A DNA stretch of 64,000 nt from Fermentibacter sp964564435 (GCA_964564435.1 CAZMAT010000008.1:52172-116171); one strand, 5' to 3'; shown: positions 16,930 to 25,724, counted from the first letter of the stretch. Notes: generated by a model not told the origin, from the letters alone. Numbers and translations are program-made.

Positions 16930-17171
16930 TCTGTTCCTCCGTCGGCTCTGGCTTCGAGTGTTCCCTGCTCCGTCGGCAGGTCGTATATTATAAATCCGCG
17001 CGCAAGCTCCTCCAGTGCAGTCTCGACCGGCTTGTCCGGCTTCGCGCCCTCGATCAGGGGCGGGGAGCCGGCCTTGAGGTGTCTGACGCGCTTGGAGGCC
17101 GCCAGGGACAGCAGATACTGGTTCTCGCTGGCGGCGGCCTGTTCCTCGATCTGGAAAAAGCTCCTCATCAT
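16926..17171 (-). CDS. rpoZ: DNA-directed RNA polymerase omega subunit
   Basis: 81 aa, short like other omega subunits. The core NQYLLSLAASKRVRHLKAG followed by KPVETALEELARG is the conserved omega fold. The start is uncertain: GTG at 17180, ATG at 17171 and ATG at 17168 are all in frame; I use 17171. Its 3' end overlaps the parvulin gene by 4 nt, an unusual partner for rpoZ, which more often sits beside gmk and dfp/coaBC. Confidence 0.85.
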   Translation of the reverse strand: MMRSFFQIEEQAAASENQYLLSLAASKRVRHLKAGSPPLIEGAKPDKPVETALEELARGFIIYDLPTEQGTLEARADGGTE

Positions 17172-17244
17172 ACTCCGCACGTTCCTTCTGCACGGCAGGA
17201 CCGCGCTGGGCGGCCCGGCTGTGCGCTCCGCGTGGATAATGGCT

Positions 17245-18201
17245 CTATTGGCTGACTGCGTTCTGGGCTTCGTACTCCTGCAGGAACTGCCAGCGGGGCA
17301 GGTCGATCAGGTCGACCTCCCTTTCGTCGACACGCTGGGTCCCGAGCTCCGAGACATCCCAGCGGCGTATCACGAGAAGCCGGTCTACATCGGAGGAAAG
17401 GGCTCCGTCGGCTCTGCTCGGGAAATTGAGCGGCCTGCGGAAGAACACCTCGACCCTGGAGACCTCGGGGCTGGATGTTGTGTAGCCGACGAACCTGAAG
17501 GTCTCGACGACCACGGAGTCGCCCCTGGCGCGGCCGCGCCTGTCGGGGTTCTGATAGAAGACGTAGGTCGTATCGGGCTGGGTCTCGAAGACGTATTCGC
17601 CGCCCATGGGGTCGACCAGTTCCGCGGTGCTGATCTCGAGGGCGGAGAGATCGGCGGGGAGCAGCACCCAGGGGTATCTGTTGCCGAGGTATGCCGCCTG
17701 CTCCTCGCATACCCTGACCAGGTTGGCCCTGGATGCGTCGATGCGCCTGTTCTCGGCGTACGCGGCGAAGGCGACGCGCCTGAAGGTGGGCGCCCAGTCG
17801 GCCTCCATGAACAGCGAGTCGGGGAACTCCTTCTCCACGAGGCCGCCCACGACGCCGCCATGTCTCTCGATGTTGTTGCAGGAGATGGCGAACTGGGAAC
17901 CCAGAGCGAGCTTGGGATCGTAGTAGTAGGTCGAGTCGCGGAGCTCCTCCTCGACCCAGATGCTCGGGCATACCCCTACGCTGTCGGGAAGGCCGGCGTA
18001 CTCGAGGAGGGATGCGAGGTCGGGCGCGATGTCGCCGTCGTTGTTGTACATGTAGTCGATCTCAGCGGTGGCGAGCTCCTGGAGGTGTGAGCGGCACAGG
18101 TCCCTGGGGATGCGGTGGGACTGCACCCTGTCGTAGATCCTGTAGATGAGCAGGGCGGCAAGAATGACGATGAGCACCCTTACGAGGAACTTGCCTTTCA
18201 T
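17245..18201 (-). CDS. Membrane-anchored protein of unknown function
   Basis: 318 aa with one N-terminal membrane segment (KFLVRVLIVILAALLIYRIY) and the rest predicted outside. The ATG has GGAGGG about 9 nt upstream. The early part (DYMYNNDGDIAPDLASLLEY, then GVCPSIW and FAISCNNIERHG) has a flavour of pseudopilin-like proteins, but no prepilin cleavage site is seen. It lies 73 bp upstream of rpoZ on the same strand. No family is recognised. Confidence 0.7.
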   Translation of the reverse strand: MKGKFLVRVLIVILAALLIYRIYDRVQSHRIPRDLCRSHLQELATAEIDYMYNNDGDIAPDLASLLEYAGLPDSVGVCPSIWVEEELRDSTYYYDPKLALGSQFAISCNNIERHGGVVGGLVEKEFPDSLFMEADWAPTFRRVAFAAYAENRRIDASRANLVRVCEEQAAYLGNRYPWVLLPADLSALEISTAELVDPMGGEYVFETQPDTTYVFYQNPDRRGRARGDSVVVETFRFVGYTTSSPEVSRVEVFFRRPLNFPSRADGALSSDVDRLLVIRRWDVSELGTQRVDEREVDLIDLPRWQFLQEYEAQNAVSQ

Positions 18202-18292
18202 GTCTGATATCCCTCCACGGAGCGCGGACTCGGCAATTTGTATCCGATGTTGCAGGAATCTATGGGCGCTTCTTTCCGGCTGTCAAGTTGGA

Positions 18293-18967
18293 CTAGATGT
18301 CGGAGAAGGCGATGACGGGCACCGGACGGGCGAGTCCGGCAACGACTTCTCCGGGCACGGAGGATATCAGCGGAGACCCCGCCTCGACGGTCAGCGTGGC
18401 CGGCGGCTGGCCGGGAGTGAGGACAGCCGTCTCGACGCTGTCCATCTCAGAGATGACGGATGCCGGACCCTGCAGGACCACGGTCTCCGGGGAAACCGAA
18501 GTCCACAGGTAGCGCGACGGGACCGGCCCCATCGTGGGCACCCCGACCCGGACTGCCCGTGTTCCGATGCTGTCGACGACTGCGGTCACAAGGCCCGGCT
18601 CGAAGCCGGACACCGACAGCTCGGAATAGGGTCTTCCGCTCCAGCGGATGGCAGCGGGGTCGAATTCGAACGAGATCGTGGCGGGAAGCGGGCCTGGCCT
18701 GGCCGGGGGCGACAGAAGGCCGATCGACGTGGGAGCACCGAAGATCTGGTCCCAGAGCACCATCCCCCCGCGTCCGGCAAAGCGAACCGTCACGCTGTCG
18801 AACTCACCGGGATTGCAGAAAGCCAGGCTGTCAGGCAGGTCCGGGCGCACGACGGCCGTCCGCTGGACGACGTCGAACGTCCGGTTCTCGAGAGCAACGA
18901 GCCAGAGGATGACTGCGATGACCACCGGGAGGACGTTTGCCGCGAACCTCCCGGGGGTCGTGGACAT
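18293..18967 (-). CDS. YbbR-domain (CdaR-like) membrane-anchored protein
   Basis: 224 aa with an N-terminal membrane segment (LPVVIAVILWLVALENRTF) and beta-rich YbbR repeats: SVSPETVVLQGPASVISEMD has the characteristic V-P-x-x-V-x-x-x-GP pattern. In Firmicutes YbbR proteins (CdaR) regulate the c-di-AMP cyclase CdaA. No diadenylate cyclase gene is in this window, so the partner is unknown. The start shares one base with the stop of the DUF3467 gene (TGATG), so the two are coupled. Confidence 0.75.
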   Translation of the reverse strand: MSTTPGRFAANVLPVVIAVILWLVALENRTFDVVQRTAVVRPDLPDSLAFCNPGEFDSVTVRFAGRGGMVLWDQIFGAPTSIGLLSPPARPGPLPATISFEFDPAAIRWSGRPYSELSVSGFEPGLVTAVVDSIGTRAVRVGVPTMGPVPSRYLWTSVSPETVVLQGPASVISEMDSVETAVLTPGQPPATLTVEAGSPLISSVPGEVVAGLARPVPVIAFSDI

Positions 18968-19275
18968 CAGCCCTCCTCGCCCGGCTGCCCCGAGGGGTTC
19001 TGGAAGCCTATGGAGCCCTGCGGATCCGTATCGTCCAGCTTGCCGTACTTCGACTCGTACACCTTAACCTGTCCCTCGAGGGCCGATATGAGCGACTTGA
19101 TCCTGTGCGGCGACAGTATGACCCTCGCCTTGAGGCTGGCGGCGGGGACTCCCGGCATCTGCCTGGCGAAGTCGAGCACGAATTCGGCCCGCGAGAAGCT
19201 CACGAGCGCGATGTTGCTGTAGACTCCGTCCGCATCCTCGGGTCTGACGTTGATTCGCGGCGGTGTTTTGATCAT
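18967..19275 (-). CDS. DUF3467-family protein
   Basis: 102 aa from the ATG at 19275, preceded by GGAGGTGA. The motifs YSNIALVSFSRAEFVLDF and KARVILSPHRIKSL are those of the DUF3467 family. These are small cytoplasmic proteins of unknown role that resemble bacteriophage- or chlamydia-type regulators. It is transcribed divergently from rfaE1 (start-to-start gap 79 bp) and overlaps the YbbR gene by one base. Confidence 0.85.
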   Translation of the reverse strand: MIKTPPRINVRPEDADGVYSNIALVSFSRAEFVLDFARQMPGVPAASLKARVILSPHRIKSLISALEGQVKVYESKYGKLDDTDPQGSIGFQNPSGQPGEEG

Positions 19276-19354
19276 CTTCACCTCCTGGAGCCATTTCGCG
19301 GACCTATGCACCAGGCCGTGCCGACGGTCAAGCCCGCCGGCGCCGGAGGACAGA

Positions 19355-20356
19355 GTGACCCCCCGGATCGATCCCGAGCCAGTTCTCGATTCCTTTCCCG
19401 GCAGGAGGCTGCTGGTGGTCGGCGACCTCATGCTCGACCGCTACCTCGAGGGAACCGTCGACAGGATTTCACCGGAGGCCCCGGTTCCGGTCGTTGCGCT
19501 CGACGACTCCCGCGGGAGGACGATACCGGGCGGTGCTGCCAACGTCGCGATGAACATCCGGGCCCTGGGCGCGGATGTCGGTATCGCGGGCGTCGTGGGA
19601 GACGACGCCGACGGCCGGGAGCTGCTCGATATCCTGTCGGGCGCAGGGATAGACTGCGGGGCCGTCCTGACCGACGCCTCCAGGCCCACCACCTCCAAGA
19701 CGCGCATCACCAGCAGGAACCACCAGGTCATGAGGCTCGACAGGGAGGTGTGCACGCCGCTGTACGGGCTCGTGCGGGATGCCCTGCGAAGGCTGACCCT
19801 CGACCTGCTTCCCGGATCCGATGCGGTAGTCTTCCAGGACTACGACAAGGGCGTGATCGACGAACAGCTGATAAGGGACGTCGTGGCTTCGGCCCGCGCG
19901 CTCGGACGGCCGGTGGCCGTCGACCCCAAGTACAGGAACTTCCTCTCGTACCTGGGATGCACCCTGTTCAAGCCCAACCGCCTCGAGACCTCGCGCATCC
20001 TCGGAAGGGACATCCCGGACGTCGGATCGGCCATGCGTGCGGCCGCCGAGCTCGTCGACAGGCTCGACGCGGGCGCGGTCATGGTGACCCTCGGCGAGCA
20101 GGGGTCCGTGACCGCCCTCAGGAGCGGAGGCGGGTTCCACAAGCCCACCTTCGCACGCAGGATATTCGACGTCTCCGGGGCCGGCGACGCTGTGATCTCG
20201 GTCATGAGCCTGTGCCTCTCCGCCGGGATCGACCTCGAGACGGCGGCGACCATCTCGAATCACGCCGCGGCGGCAGTCTGCGCCAGACCCGGCGTGCATG
20301 CCGTCACTCCCGAAGACATAAGGGAGGAGTGCCGCGAGTACTATGCCTGTAACTGA
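19355..20356 (+). CDS. rfaE1: D-glycero-beta-D-manno-heptose-7-phosphate kinase
   Basis: 333 aa, PfkB/ribokinase family. The sugar-binding region is GDLMLDRYLEGTVDRISPEA, with GGAANVAMN following and the C-terminal anion hole DVSGAGDAVIS carrying the catalytic Asp. This matches the kinase half of HldE/RfaE, which makes heptose-1,7-bisphosphate for LPS core. I use the GTG at 19355 (GGAGGACAGA just upstream) rather than the in-frame ATG at 19250, which would run into the divergent gene. It overlaps rfaE2 by 14 bp. Confidence 0.93.
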   Translation: MTPRIDPEPVLDSFPGRRLLVVGDLMLDRYLEGTVDRISPEAPVPVVALDDSRGRTIPGGAANVAMNIRALGADVGIAGVVGDDADGRELLDILSGAGIDCGAVLTDASRPTTSKTRITSRNHQVMRLDREVCTPLYGLVRDALRRLTLDLLPGSDAVVFQDYDKGVIDEQLIRDVVASARALGRPVAVDPKYRNFLSYLGCTLFKPNRLETSRILGRDIPDVGSAMRAAAELVDRLDAGAVMVTLGEQGSVTALRSGGGFHKPTFARRIFDVSGAGDAVISVMSLCLSAGIDLETAATISNHAAAAVCARPGVHAVTPEDIREECREYYACN

Positions 20357-20828
20357 CGGGAGCCTCCCGGACCCCGCCTCTGCCGTGGCCCGCTGCAGGC
20401 GGGTGAGGAGGGCGGGGCTCTCGCTCGTGTTCACGAACGGCTGTTTCGACGTGCTCCACCCCGGCCACCTCGCCCTTCTCGAACAGGCCCGGGCGCTGGG
20501 CGACTTCCTCGTGGTCGGGCTCAACACCGACAGGTCGGTCAGGGCCCTCAAGGGTCCCGGGAGGCCGGCCCTCCCTCTCGAGGGCAGGCTGGCCCTGCTG
20601 TCCTCCCTCGAACCGGTCGACCTCGTCATCCCGTTCGACGAGGACACCCCGGAGCGCCTCATCTCCGAAGTCGCCCCCGACGTGCTCGTGAAGGGCGGCG
20701 ACTATGCCGCATCCGGCGTCGTCGGCGCAGCCTCGGTCGAGGCCCGGGGGGGCAGGGTCGTGATCGTGCCTCTTGTGGAGGGATTCTCGACCACCCGGAT
20801 CCTCGGCGGAGGCCGGACGACGGGATGA
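20343..20828 (+). CDS. rfaE2: D-glycero-beta-D-manno-heptose-1-phosphate adenylyltransferase
   Basis: 161 aa nucleotidyltransferase with the signature TNGCFDVLHPGHL (HxGH) and VGLNTDRSVRALKG. This is the adenylyltransferase that, with RfaE1, forms ADP-heptose; E. coli has both fused in HldE, while here they are separate overlapping genes. The start at 20343 overlaps rfaE1 and the stop overlaps the next gene by 4 nt (ATGA). Together with the LptD-like gene it argues for heptose-containing LPS. Confidence 0.93.
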   Translation: MPVTDGSLPDPASAVARCRRVRRAGLSLVFTNGCFDVLHPGHLALLEQARALGDFLVVGLNTDRSVRALKGPGRPALPLEGRLALLSSLEPVDLVIPFDEDTPERLISEVAPDVLVKGGDYAASGVVGAASVEARGGRVVIVPLVEGFSTTRILGGGRTTG

Positions 20829-22366
20829 CCAGGCTCCGGGGCGCTTCGACCGAAACCCTCGCGGTTCTGGCGGTCGCCCTCTCCGTCAGGCTCGTCCTCC
20901 TGCTCGAGATCTCCGGGACCCCTCTCTTCCTCCACCCGCCTGTCGACGCGGCATGGCATCACGAATGGGCATCCCTCGTGGCCTCGGGCGATGTCCTTGC
21001 GTTTGCGCCCTACTTCCGCGCCCCGCTCTATCCGTGGCTCCTGGGTGCGTGGTACGCACTGGCGGGATCGTCCGTCCAGGCGGGAGCGCTCCTCTCCCTG
21101 GCAGTCTCCGTCGCAGGATGCGTGCTCCTCCACAGGGCCGCCCTGCTGTTCACGGGAAGGCGCGCCGCGCTCGCCGCGGCCCTCTGCTGGTCCCTGTGGG
21201 CCCCCGCCGTGTTCCAGTCCTCGACCCTGCTCATAGAGCCCCTCTACATGACGCTGCTCATCGCCTCCCTCCTGCTGCTCCGCGGGGGGCGTCACCACTG
21301 GGCGTCTCTCCTGATGGGTCTTGCCGCAATAGCGAGGCCGGGATCCCTGCTGCTGATCCCGACCCTTCTGATGCCCGCAGGCCGCAGGAGGTATCTGAGG
21401 CTGCTGCCGGCGCTCGCCCCTGCAGCCCTCGTATGGGGCGTCAACGCATTCGCCGGCGATCCGGGCGTGTTCATCTCCTCCCAGGGCGGCATAAACCTCT
21501 ATCTCGGCAATGCCGCCGAGGCTGACGGGATGACCGCCTTCGCCCCGAGACCCCCCGACGGCTCGGTGGTCCGGCCCGACAACGTATGGTCGGCCAGCGT
21601 GCTCGGTGCCCCGCCCGGCTCCCCGGAGTCCGCCGTGTCACGATACTGGACGACCAGGGCCGTCGGATCGGCCATGGACGATCCGGCCCGCTGGGCGGCC
21701 CTCACCGCGCGGAAGGCCCTCCTCCTCCTCTCACCGGTGGAGATACCCGGCAACTACGACCTCTACTACATGCGCGGATCGTCACGGCTGCTGGGTGTGC
21801 TGCTGCTGCCGCCGCCCTGGTGCGTTCCGTTCTCGATCCTCCTGCTGCTGCTGCCCCAGGTGCTCGCATCGGGGAAGGCGGACGGGGACGACAGGCTCCT
21901 CGCGGCCTGGGCCCTGCTGCTCCTGGCAGGTGTACTGCCGTTCTTCGTGACGGGGAGGTTCAGGCTGCCCGCGATACCGTTCATCCTGCTCCTTTACTCA
22001 CGGAGGCTGCCCAGGAGGGCTCCCGGGCTGATACCGCTGGCAGCGGGGCTCGCACTCGCAGCCGGGGGGGCGCTTGCATCGGGGGGGCTCGCCGGGAGGT
22101 CGGGGGTGAACATGCCCTTCCAGGATGCGCTGGCCCACGCCGAGGAGGGCAGGACGGCCGAGGCCGAGGTCCTGTTCCTGATGTCGCTCGACAGGTCATC
22201 CCTCAGGCCCGACCTCAACATGAACAGGGTCGAGGCCATGCACGACCTCGGCCTCCTGGCCGCGCGGAGGGGCGATCTCGATGCGGCGGCGGGATGGTGG
22301 AGGGCCGCCCTCGCTCTGGCACCGGGATTCACGCCCTCCCGCGAGGCGCTGGAGGCCATGCCCTAG
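20825..22366 (+). CDS. GT39-like membrane glycosyltransferase with C-terminal TPR
   Basis: 513 aa with about ten hydrophobic segments. The layout of a first loop with Asp/His (PPVDAAWHHEWASLV) and YPWLLGAWYAL is that of ArnT/PMT-type (GT39) glycosyltransferases, which use polyprenyl-phosphate sugars on the periplasmic side. The last roughly 75 residues form a TPR-like pair of helices (AHAEEGRTAEAEVLFLMSL). It is coupled to rfaE2 by ATGA, so a role in modifying LPS or cell-surface glycans is plausible but inferred. Confidence 0.75.
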   Translation: MTRLRGASTETLAVLAVALSVRLVLLLEISGTPLFLHPPVDAAWHHEWASLVASGDVLAFAPYFRAPLYPWLLGAWYALAGSSVQAGALLSLAVSVAGCVLLHRAALLFTGRRAALAAALCWSLWAPAVFQSSTLLIEPLYMTLLIASLLLLRGGRHHWASLLMGLAAIARPGSLLLIPTLLMPAGRRRYLRLLPALAPAALVWGVNAFAGDPGVFISSQGGINLYLGNAAEADGMTAFAPRPPDGSVVRPDNVWSASVLGAPPGSPESAVSRYWTTRAVGSAMDDPARWAALTARKALLLLSPVEIPGNYDLYYMRGSSRLLGVLLLPPPWCVPFSILLLLLPQVLASGKADGDDRLLAAWALLLLAGVLPFFVTGRFRLPAIPFILLLYSRRLPRRAPGLIPLAAGLALAAGGALASGGLAGRSGVNMPFQDALAHAEEGRTAEAEVLFLMSLDRSSLRPDLNMNRVEAMHDLGLLAARRGDLDAAAGWWRAALALAPGFTPSREALEAMP

Positions 22367-22439
22367 TCGGCCCCGCCTGCCGCCGGACATATTCTGGATT
22401 CGTCGCAGGAGTGGCCGAACAATGCGAAAGGAAGAAGCC

Positions 22440-22688
22440 ATGGCCGACCAGGTGGAGTTCAATGAGGCCAATGTCCGGGCCGAGATCGAGAAGATCCGTC
22501 CGTTCCTCCAGAACGACGGCGGCGACATCGAGTTCGCAGCGCTCGAGGGCAACGTGGTCAAAGTCAGGCTCAAGGGGTCCTGCTCGGGTTGCGCCTTCGC
22601 TTCCCTGACCCTCCAGTTCAGCGTCGAGAAGACCCTGAAGCAGACTTTCCCGCAGCTCGAAAGGGTGGAGAACGTCCAGGGAGCATAG
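22440..22688 (+). CDS. NifU C-terminal-like iron-sulfur scaffold protein
   Basis: 82 aa. The fold is NifU/NfuA C-terminal: FLQNDGGDIEFAALEGN followed by the metal-binding CSGC (C48, C51). It assembles or carries [4Fe-4S] clusters. I use the ATG at 22440 because AAAGGA lies 7 nt upstream; the ATG at 22422 has no good site. Clients could include the dehydratase activator and D-components encoded at 30-35 kb, an inference only. Confidence 0.9.
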   Translation: MADQVEFNEANVRAEIEKIRPFLQNDGGDIEFAALEGNVVKVRLKGSCSGCAFASLTLQFSVEKTLKQTFPQLERVENVQGA

Positions 22689-22794
22689 GGGGCCGGGGGC
22701 CAGGAAGGCTGCGGTCGACCTTCTCTGCGGAAGGGAAGCCCGGGGTGTCTCCGGCAGGGACAGGGACTTCGCATTCCTCCTCGAGCGCGGGGCG

Positions 22795-23862
22795 GTGGCC
22801 TGGAGGCTCCGGCTGGATGCGGCCCTTGCGCCGCTCTGCTCGCGGCCGCTCCAGTCCATCCAGATCGAGGTCCTCTCGGCGCTGCGGATAGGAGCGTTCC
22901 AGCTCCTCGTCCTGGGCACCCCGGCACACGCCGCGGTGTCGGCCACCGTCGACGCAAGTCCTCCGAGGGCCAGGCCCTTCGTCAACGCAGTCCTGAGAAG
23001 GCTCGCCGCCGGGGGCGAGCCCCGCGACCTCCCGCCCTGGATCGCCCAGTCCCATCCCCGGGAACTCTGGGATCGCTGGTCCGCCCGCTACGGCGCAGCT
23101 GTGGCCGAGTCCCTGATGCGCTGGGACAACTCGCCTCCCGATCTGGGCTGCTGGTGTCCCTCCCGCGAGGTCGAGGGTGCGCCCGGCCGCTACCTGGAAG
23201 GCTACAGGTACTTCGAGAGGTCGGGCAGGCTCGATCCATCCGGCATGGAAGGGATCTACGTCCAGGACGAGGGTGCGGCGGTCGTTGCATCGGGAGCCGC
23301 CGGCCTCCCCGGTGAGACCGTGCTCGACATCTGCGCCGCACCGGGCGGCAAGACGGCCCATCTCGCCTCGAAGGGTGGGACGGTCGTCTCCATCGATTCC
23401 TCCTTGGAACGCATGGGGCTGTGGAAGGAGAACGCGCGCCGCCTGGGCTGGGAGTCATGCCACCCTGTCGTTGCCGACTGCTCAGCCCTCCCGGTGAACT
23501 CCGCCGACAAGGCGGTGGTTGATGCCCCGTGCACCGGAACCGGCGTCCTCAGGAGGAGGACCGACGCGAGATGGGGCTTCAGCGCCGGGCTTCTCGCCAG
23601 ATGCACGGCCGTGCAGACTGCGCTTCTTGATGCCGCAGCGGAGTGCGTCAGGCCCGGGGGGAGCCTCGTATATTCAGTGTGCAGCCTCGAGCCCGAGGAG
23701 TCCACGATGCAGGTCTCCCGGTTCGAGGATACGCATCCAGGCTACAGGCGGGCCGCGTTCCCCGCGCCGGGGGTTCTTGTCAGGGACGGCATGCTGTGCA
23801 TATTCCCACCCGAACACGGCATCGACGGACATTTCGCAGTCCGCTGGGAGAGGATGAGTTGA
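22795..23862 (+). CDS. rsmB: 16S rRNA m5C methyltransferase, RsmB/Sun-like
   Basis: 355 aa from the first usable start (GTG, 22795). SAM-binding ICAAPGGKTAHLAS, catalytic DAPCTGTG and VYSVCSLEPEES motifs identify an RsmB/NOL1/NOP2 m5C methyltransferase; an N-terminal NusB-like part (FVNAVLRRLA) fits RsmB. In-frame codons upstream also look like the NusB-like domain (ARKAAVDLLCGREARG) back to about 22711, but contain no ATG, GTG, TTG or CTG after the stop at 22636. The true start is therefore unclear. The 3' end overlaps the PASTA gene (TTGA). Confidence 0.88.
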   Translation: MAWRLRLDAALAPLCSRPLQSIQIEVLSALRIGAFQLLVLGTPAHAAVSATVDASPPRARPFVNAVLRRLAAGGEPRDLPPWIAQSHPRELWDRWSARYGAAVAESLMRWDNSPPDLGCWCPSREVEGAPGRYLEGYRYFERSGRLDPSGMEGIYVQDEGAAVVASGAAGLPGETVLDICAAPGGKTAHLASKGGTVVSIDSSLERMGLWKENARRLGWESCHPVVADCSALPVNSADKAVVDAPCTGTGVLRRRTDARWGFSAGLLARCTAVQTALLDAAAECVRPGGSLVYSVCSLEPEESTMQVSRFEDTHPGYRRAAFPAPGVLVRDGMLCIFPPEHGIDGHFAVRWERMS

Positions 23863-24662
23863 AAGACACGGGCAGGTTCCTCGTCCTCCTCCTGTCAGGG
23901 GCGGCCATGGCCTTCATAGCCGGAGCCGTCATCGCCCCTCTCGCCTTCAGGACCCCGAGGTTCGTCACTGCGCTCGGCTCTTCTGCCCAGCCGGTCATCG
24001 TCCCCCAGGTTACGGGCTTCACCAGGCAGGATGCGCGGCGCGAGATCGAGACAGCCAACCTGGTCCTGGCAGGCGAATGGTCCGAGTACGGGCCCGCCGA
24101 AACGGCAGGGCAGGTGATCAGGCAGGATCCGGCCCCGGGGACACAGGTTCCCAGGGGGTCGCCGGTCAATGTCTTCTGGAACGTCGGCCCGCTGTTCAGG
24201 CCCTACCATCCCGACCTGCTGGTCGGGCTCACGGCCACCGAGGCCGAGGAGATGATAGCGGACTGGCAGCTCTATACCTCCGGCAGGAGCCGCGCCCCGC
24301 ACATCACCGTCCCCGAGGGCAGGGTCATCTCTGTCCATCCCCGGTATGCCGACAGCCTCCCGGTCTACATCCCCGTCAGGCTCCTCGTCTCGACCGGGTG
24401 GGACGGGATCCCGCTCTTCACGGGCATGGGCATCGCGGAGGCGGAGAGCATCGCCGCCGTCCACGAGCTGACGCTCCTTACCGAAGGCTCCGACCAGGTG
24501 GGGGAGAGCGGTATGGACAGCCTCGTGGGCTCCCAGACACCGGCGCCCGGCACTTCCTACATGCCGGGGGATACCGTGCGGGTGCGCATAACGGTCACAT
24601 CGCCGGCGGCCCAGGGCGCAGGGACCGAGGAACCCGGCCAGCAGGGCTGGGGCCAGTGGTGA
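23859..24662 (+). CDS. Membrane-anchored PASTA-domain protein without a kinase domain
   Basis: 267 aa from a TTG at 23859 overlapping the rsmB stop (TTGA), with GAGAGGA just upstream. One N-terminal membrane segment (LVLLLSGAAMAFIAGAVIA) is followed by about three PASTA units (for example VPQVTGFTRQDARREIETAN, then a QDPAPGTQVPRGSPVNV segment). PASTA domains bind peptidoglycan fragments or muropeptides. It sits between rsmB and rpe, where Firmicutes place the PASTA kinase PrkC, but no kinase domain is present. A cell-wall sensing or binding role is inferred. Confidence 0.8.
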   Translation: MKDTGRFLVLLLSGAAMAFIAGAVIAPLAFRTPRFVTALGSSAQPVIVPQVTGFTRQDARREIETANLVLAGEWSEYGPAETAGQVIRQDPAPGTQVPRGSPVNVFWNVGPLFRPYHPDLLVGLTATEAEEMIADWQLYTSGRSRAPHITVPEGRVISVHPRYADSLPVYIPVRLLVSTGWDGIPLFTGMGIAEAESIAAVHELTLLTEGSDQVGESGMDSLVGSQTPAPGTSYMPGDTVRVRITVTSPAAQGAGTEEPGQQGWGQW

Positions 24663-24669
24663 TGGCGGC

Positions 24670-25317
24670 ATGAAGCGCCTCGTTTCGGCCTCGATCCTGT
24701 CCTGCGACCATGGGATGCTCAGCCCCGAGGCAGCCTCCATGGAGGCCGCCGGGGCTGACATGATCCACCTCGACGTCATGGACGGGGTCTTCGTGCCGGA
24801 GCTAACCTTCGGTCCCGCCGCCGCGGCCTCGATCTGCCACTCGGTCGGTATCCCCGTCGACGCGCATCTCATGGTGATGCATCCCGACACGCTCATCGAC
24901 GGCTTCGCCGAGGCCGGGTGCAGGTACGTGACCGTCCATGCCGAGACATGCCCGCACCTCGACAGGACTCTCGCGAGGATCCGCGAGAGGGGATGCCTCT
25001 GCGGGGTCGCCCTGAACCCGGCCACCCCTCCGGAGGCGGTGAGATGGGTTCTCCCGGTAGTCGACCTGGTACTGGTGATGACCGTGAATCCGGGCTACGG
25101 CGGACAGAGCCACATCGATCACGTACGCCCCAAGATAACCGTTCTGAGGCGCAGTCTCGACGAGCTCGGCCGCGACGACGCCCTCGTCTCGGTCGACGGG
25201 GGAGTCGATTCCACGAATGCCGCCCTGCTGCGCAACTGCGGCGCCGACATGCTCGTGGCCGGATCGTTCATCGCCCGGAGCTCCGACCGGGCGGCAGCCA
25301 TGGAGGCGCTGAGATGA
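24670..25317 (+). CDS. rpe: Ribulose-phosphate 3-epimerase
   Basis: 215 aa TIM barrel. The metal and phosphate motifs are MIHLDVMDGVFVPELTFG, DAHLMV, VTVHAE, VLVMTVNPGYGGQ and VDGGVD. It interconverts ribulose-5-phosphate and xylulose-5-phosphate in the pentose phosphate pathway. It starts 7 bp after the PASTA gene and ends overlapping a lipoprotein gene (ATGA). Confidence 0.95.
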   Translation: MKRLVSASILSCDHGMLSPEAASMEAAGADMIHLDVMDGVFVPELTFGPAAAASICHSVGIPVDAHLMVMHPDTLIDGFAEAGCRYVTVHAETCPHLDRTLARIRERGCLCGVALNPATPPEAVRWVLPVVDLVLVMTVNPGYGGQSHIDHVRPKITVLRRSLDELGRDDALVSVDGGVDSTNAALLRNCGADMLVAGSFIARSSDRAAAMEALR

Positions 25318-25655
25318 GGAAGGCTTTACTGGCGGCATCCGGACTCCTGGCCCTGCTGGCGGCATCCTGCGGGACCCAGACCCGTTCCGTCGACGAGGGA
25401 ACCGTCGAGGAGCTCCGGACGCTGTACGAGCAGACGCAGTGCGAGTTCAGGATGGACGACCTTGCCTATGCCGTCTCGGTGCAGTTCCCCTATCTGGTGG
25501 AGGACTCGCTTCCCCCCGACGTGATCCCTGCCGGAGTCCCCGACAGCCTCACGGCATGCCCCGTGAGTCTGCTGCCTTATGCGATCCACTTCGAAGCCGA
25601 CGGCATAACGGTGACATGTCCCTCCGGGCACGGGTCCGTCACCGTCGATTACTAG
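25314..25655 (+). CDS. Small lipoprotein of unknown function
   Basis: 113 aa starting at the ATG that overlaps the rpe stop (ATGA, 25314-25317). The N-terminus MRKALLAASGLLALLAASC is a clear lipoprotein signal with the lipobox Cys at 19. The mature part is short and has no recognised family; CPVSLLPYAI and CPSGHGSVTVDY give a CP...CPSGHG pattern like that seen near pseudopilin C-termini. It is the last gene before ffh. Confidence 0.7.
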   Translation: MRKALLAASGLLALLAASCGTQTRSVDEGTVEELRTLYEQTQCEFRMDDLAYAVSVQFPYLVEDSLPPDVIPAGVPDSLTACPVSLLPYAIHFEADGITVTCPSGHGSVTVDY

Positions 25656-25724
25656 CACTTGAAGTTGTGTGCAGCCTTGCATATGATTGACTTTCTCCCG
25701 GCCTGCGGCCGGTAGGGCGGGCGG

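Noticed and set aside
25656..25724. 4.5S (SRP) RNA gene next to ffh
   Set aside because: The 69-bp gap is too short and lacks the GGAA tetraloop-type hairpin.
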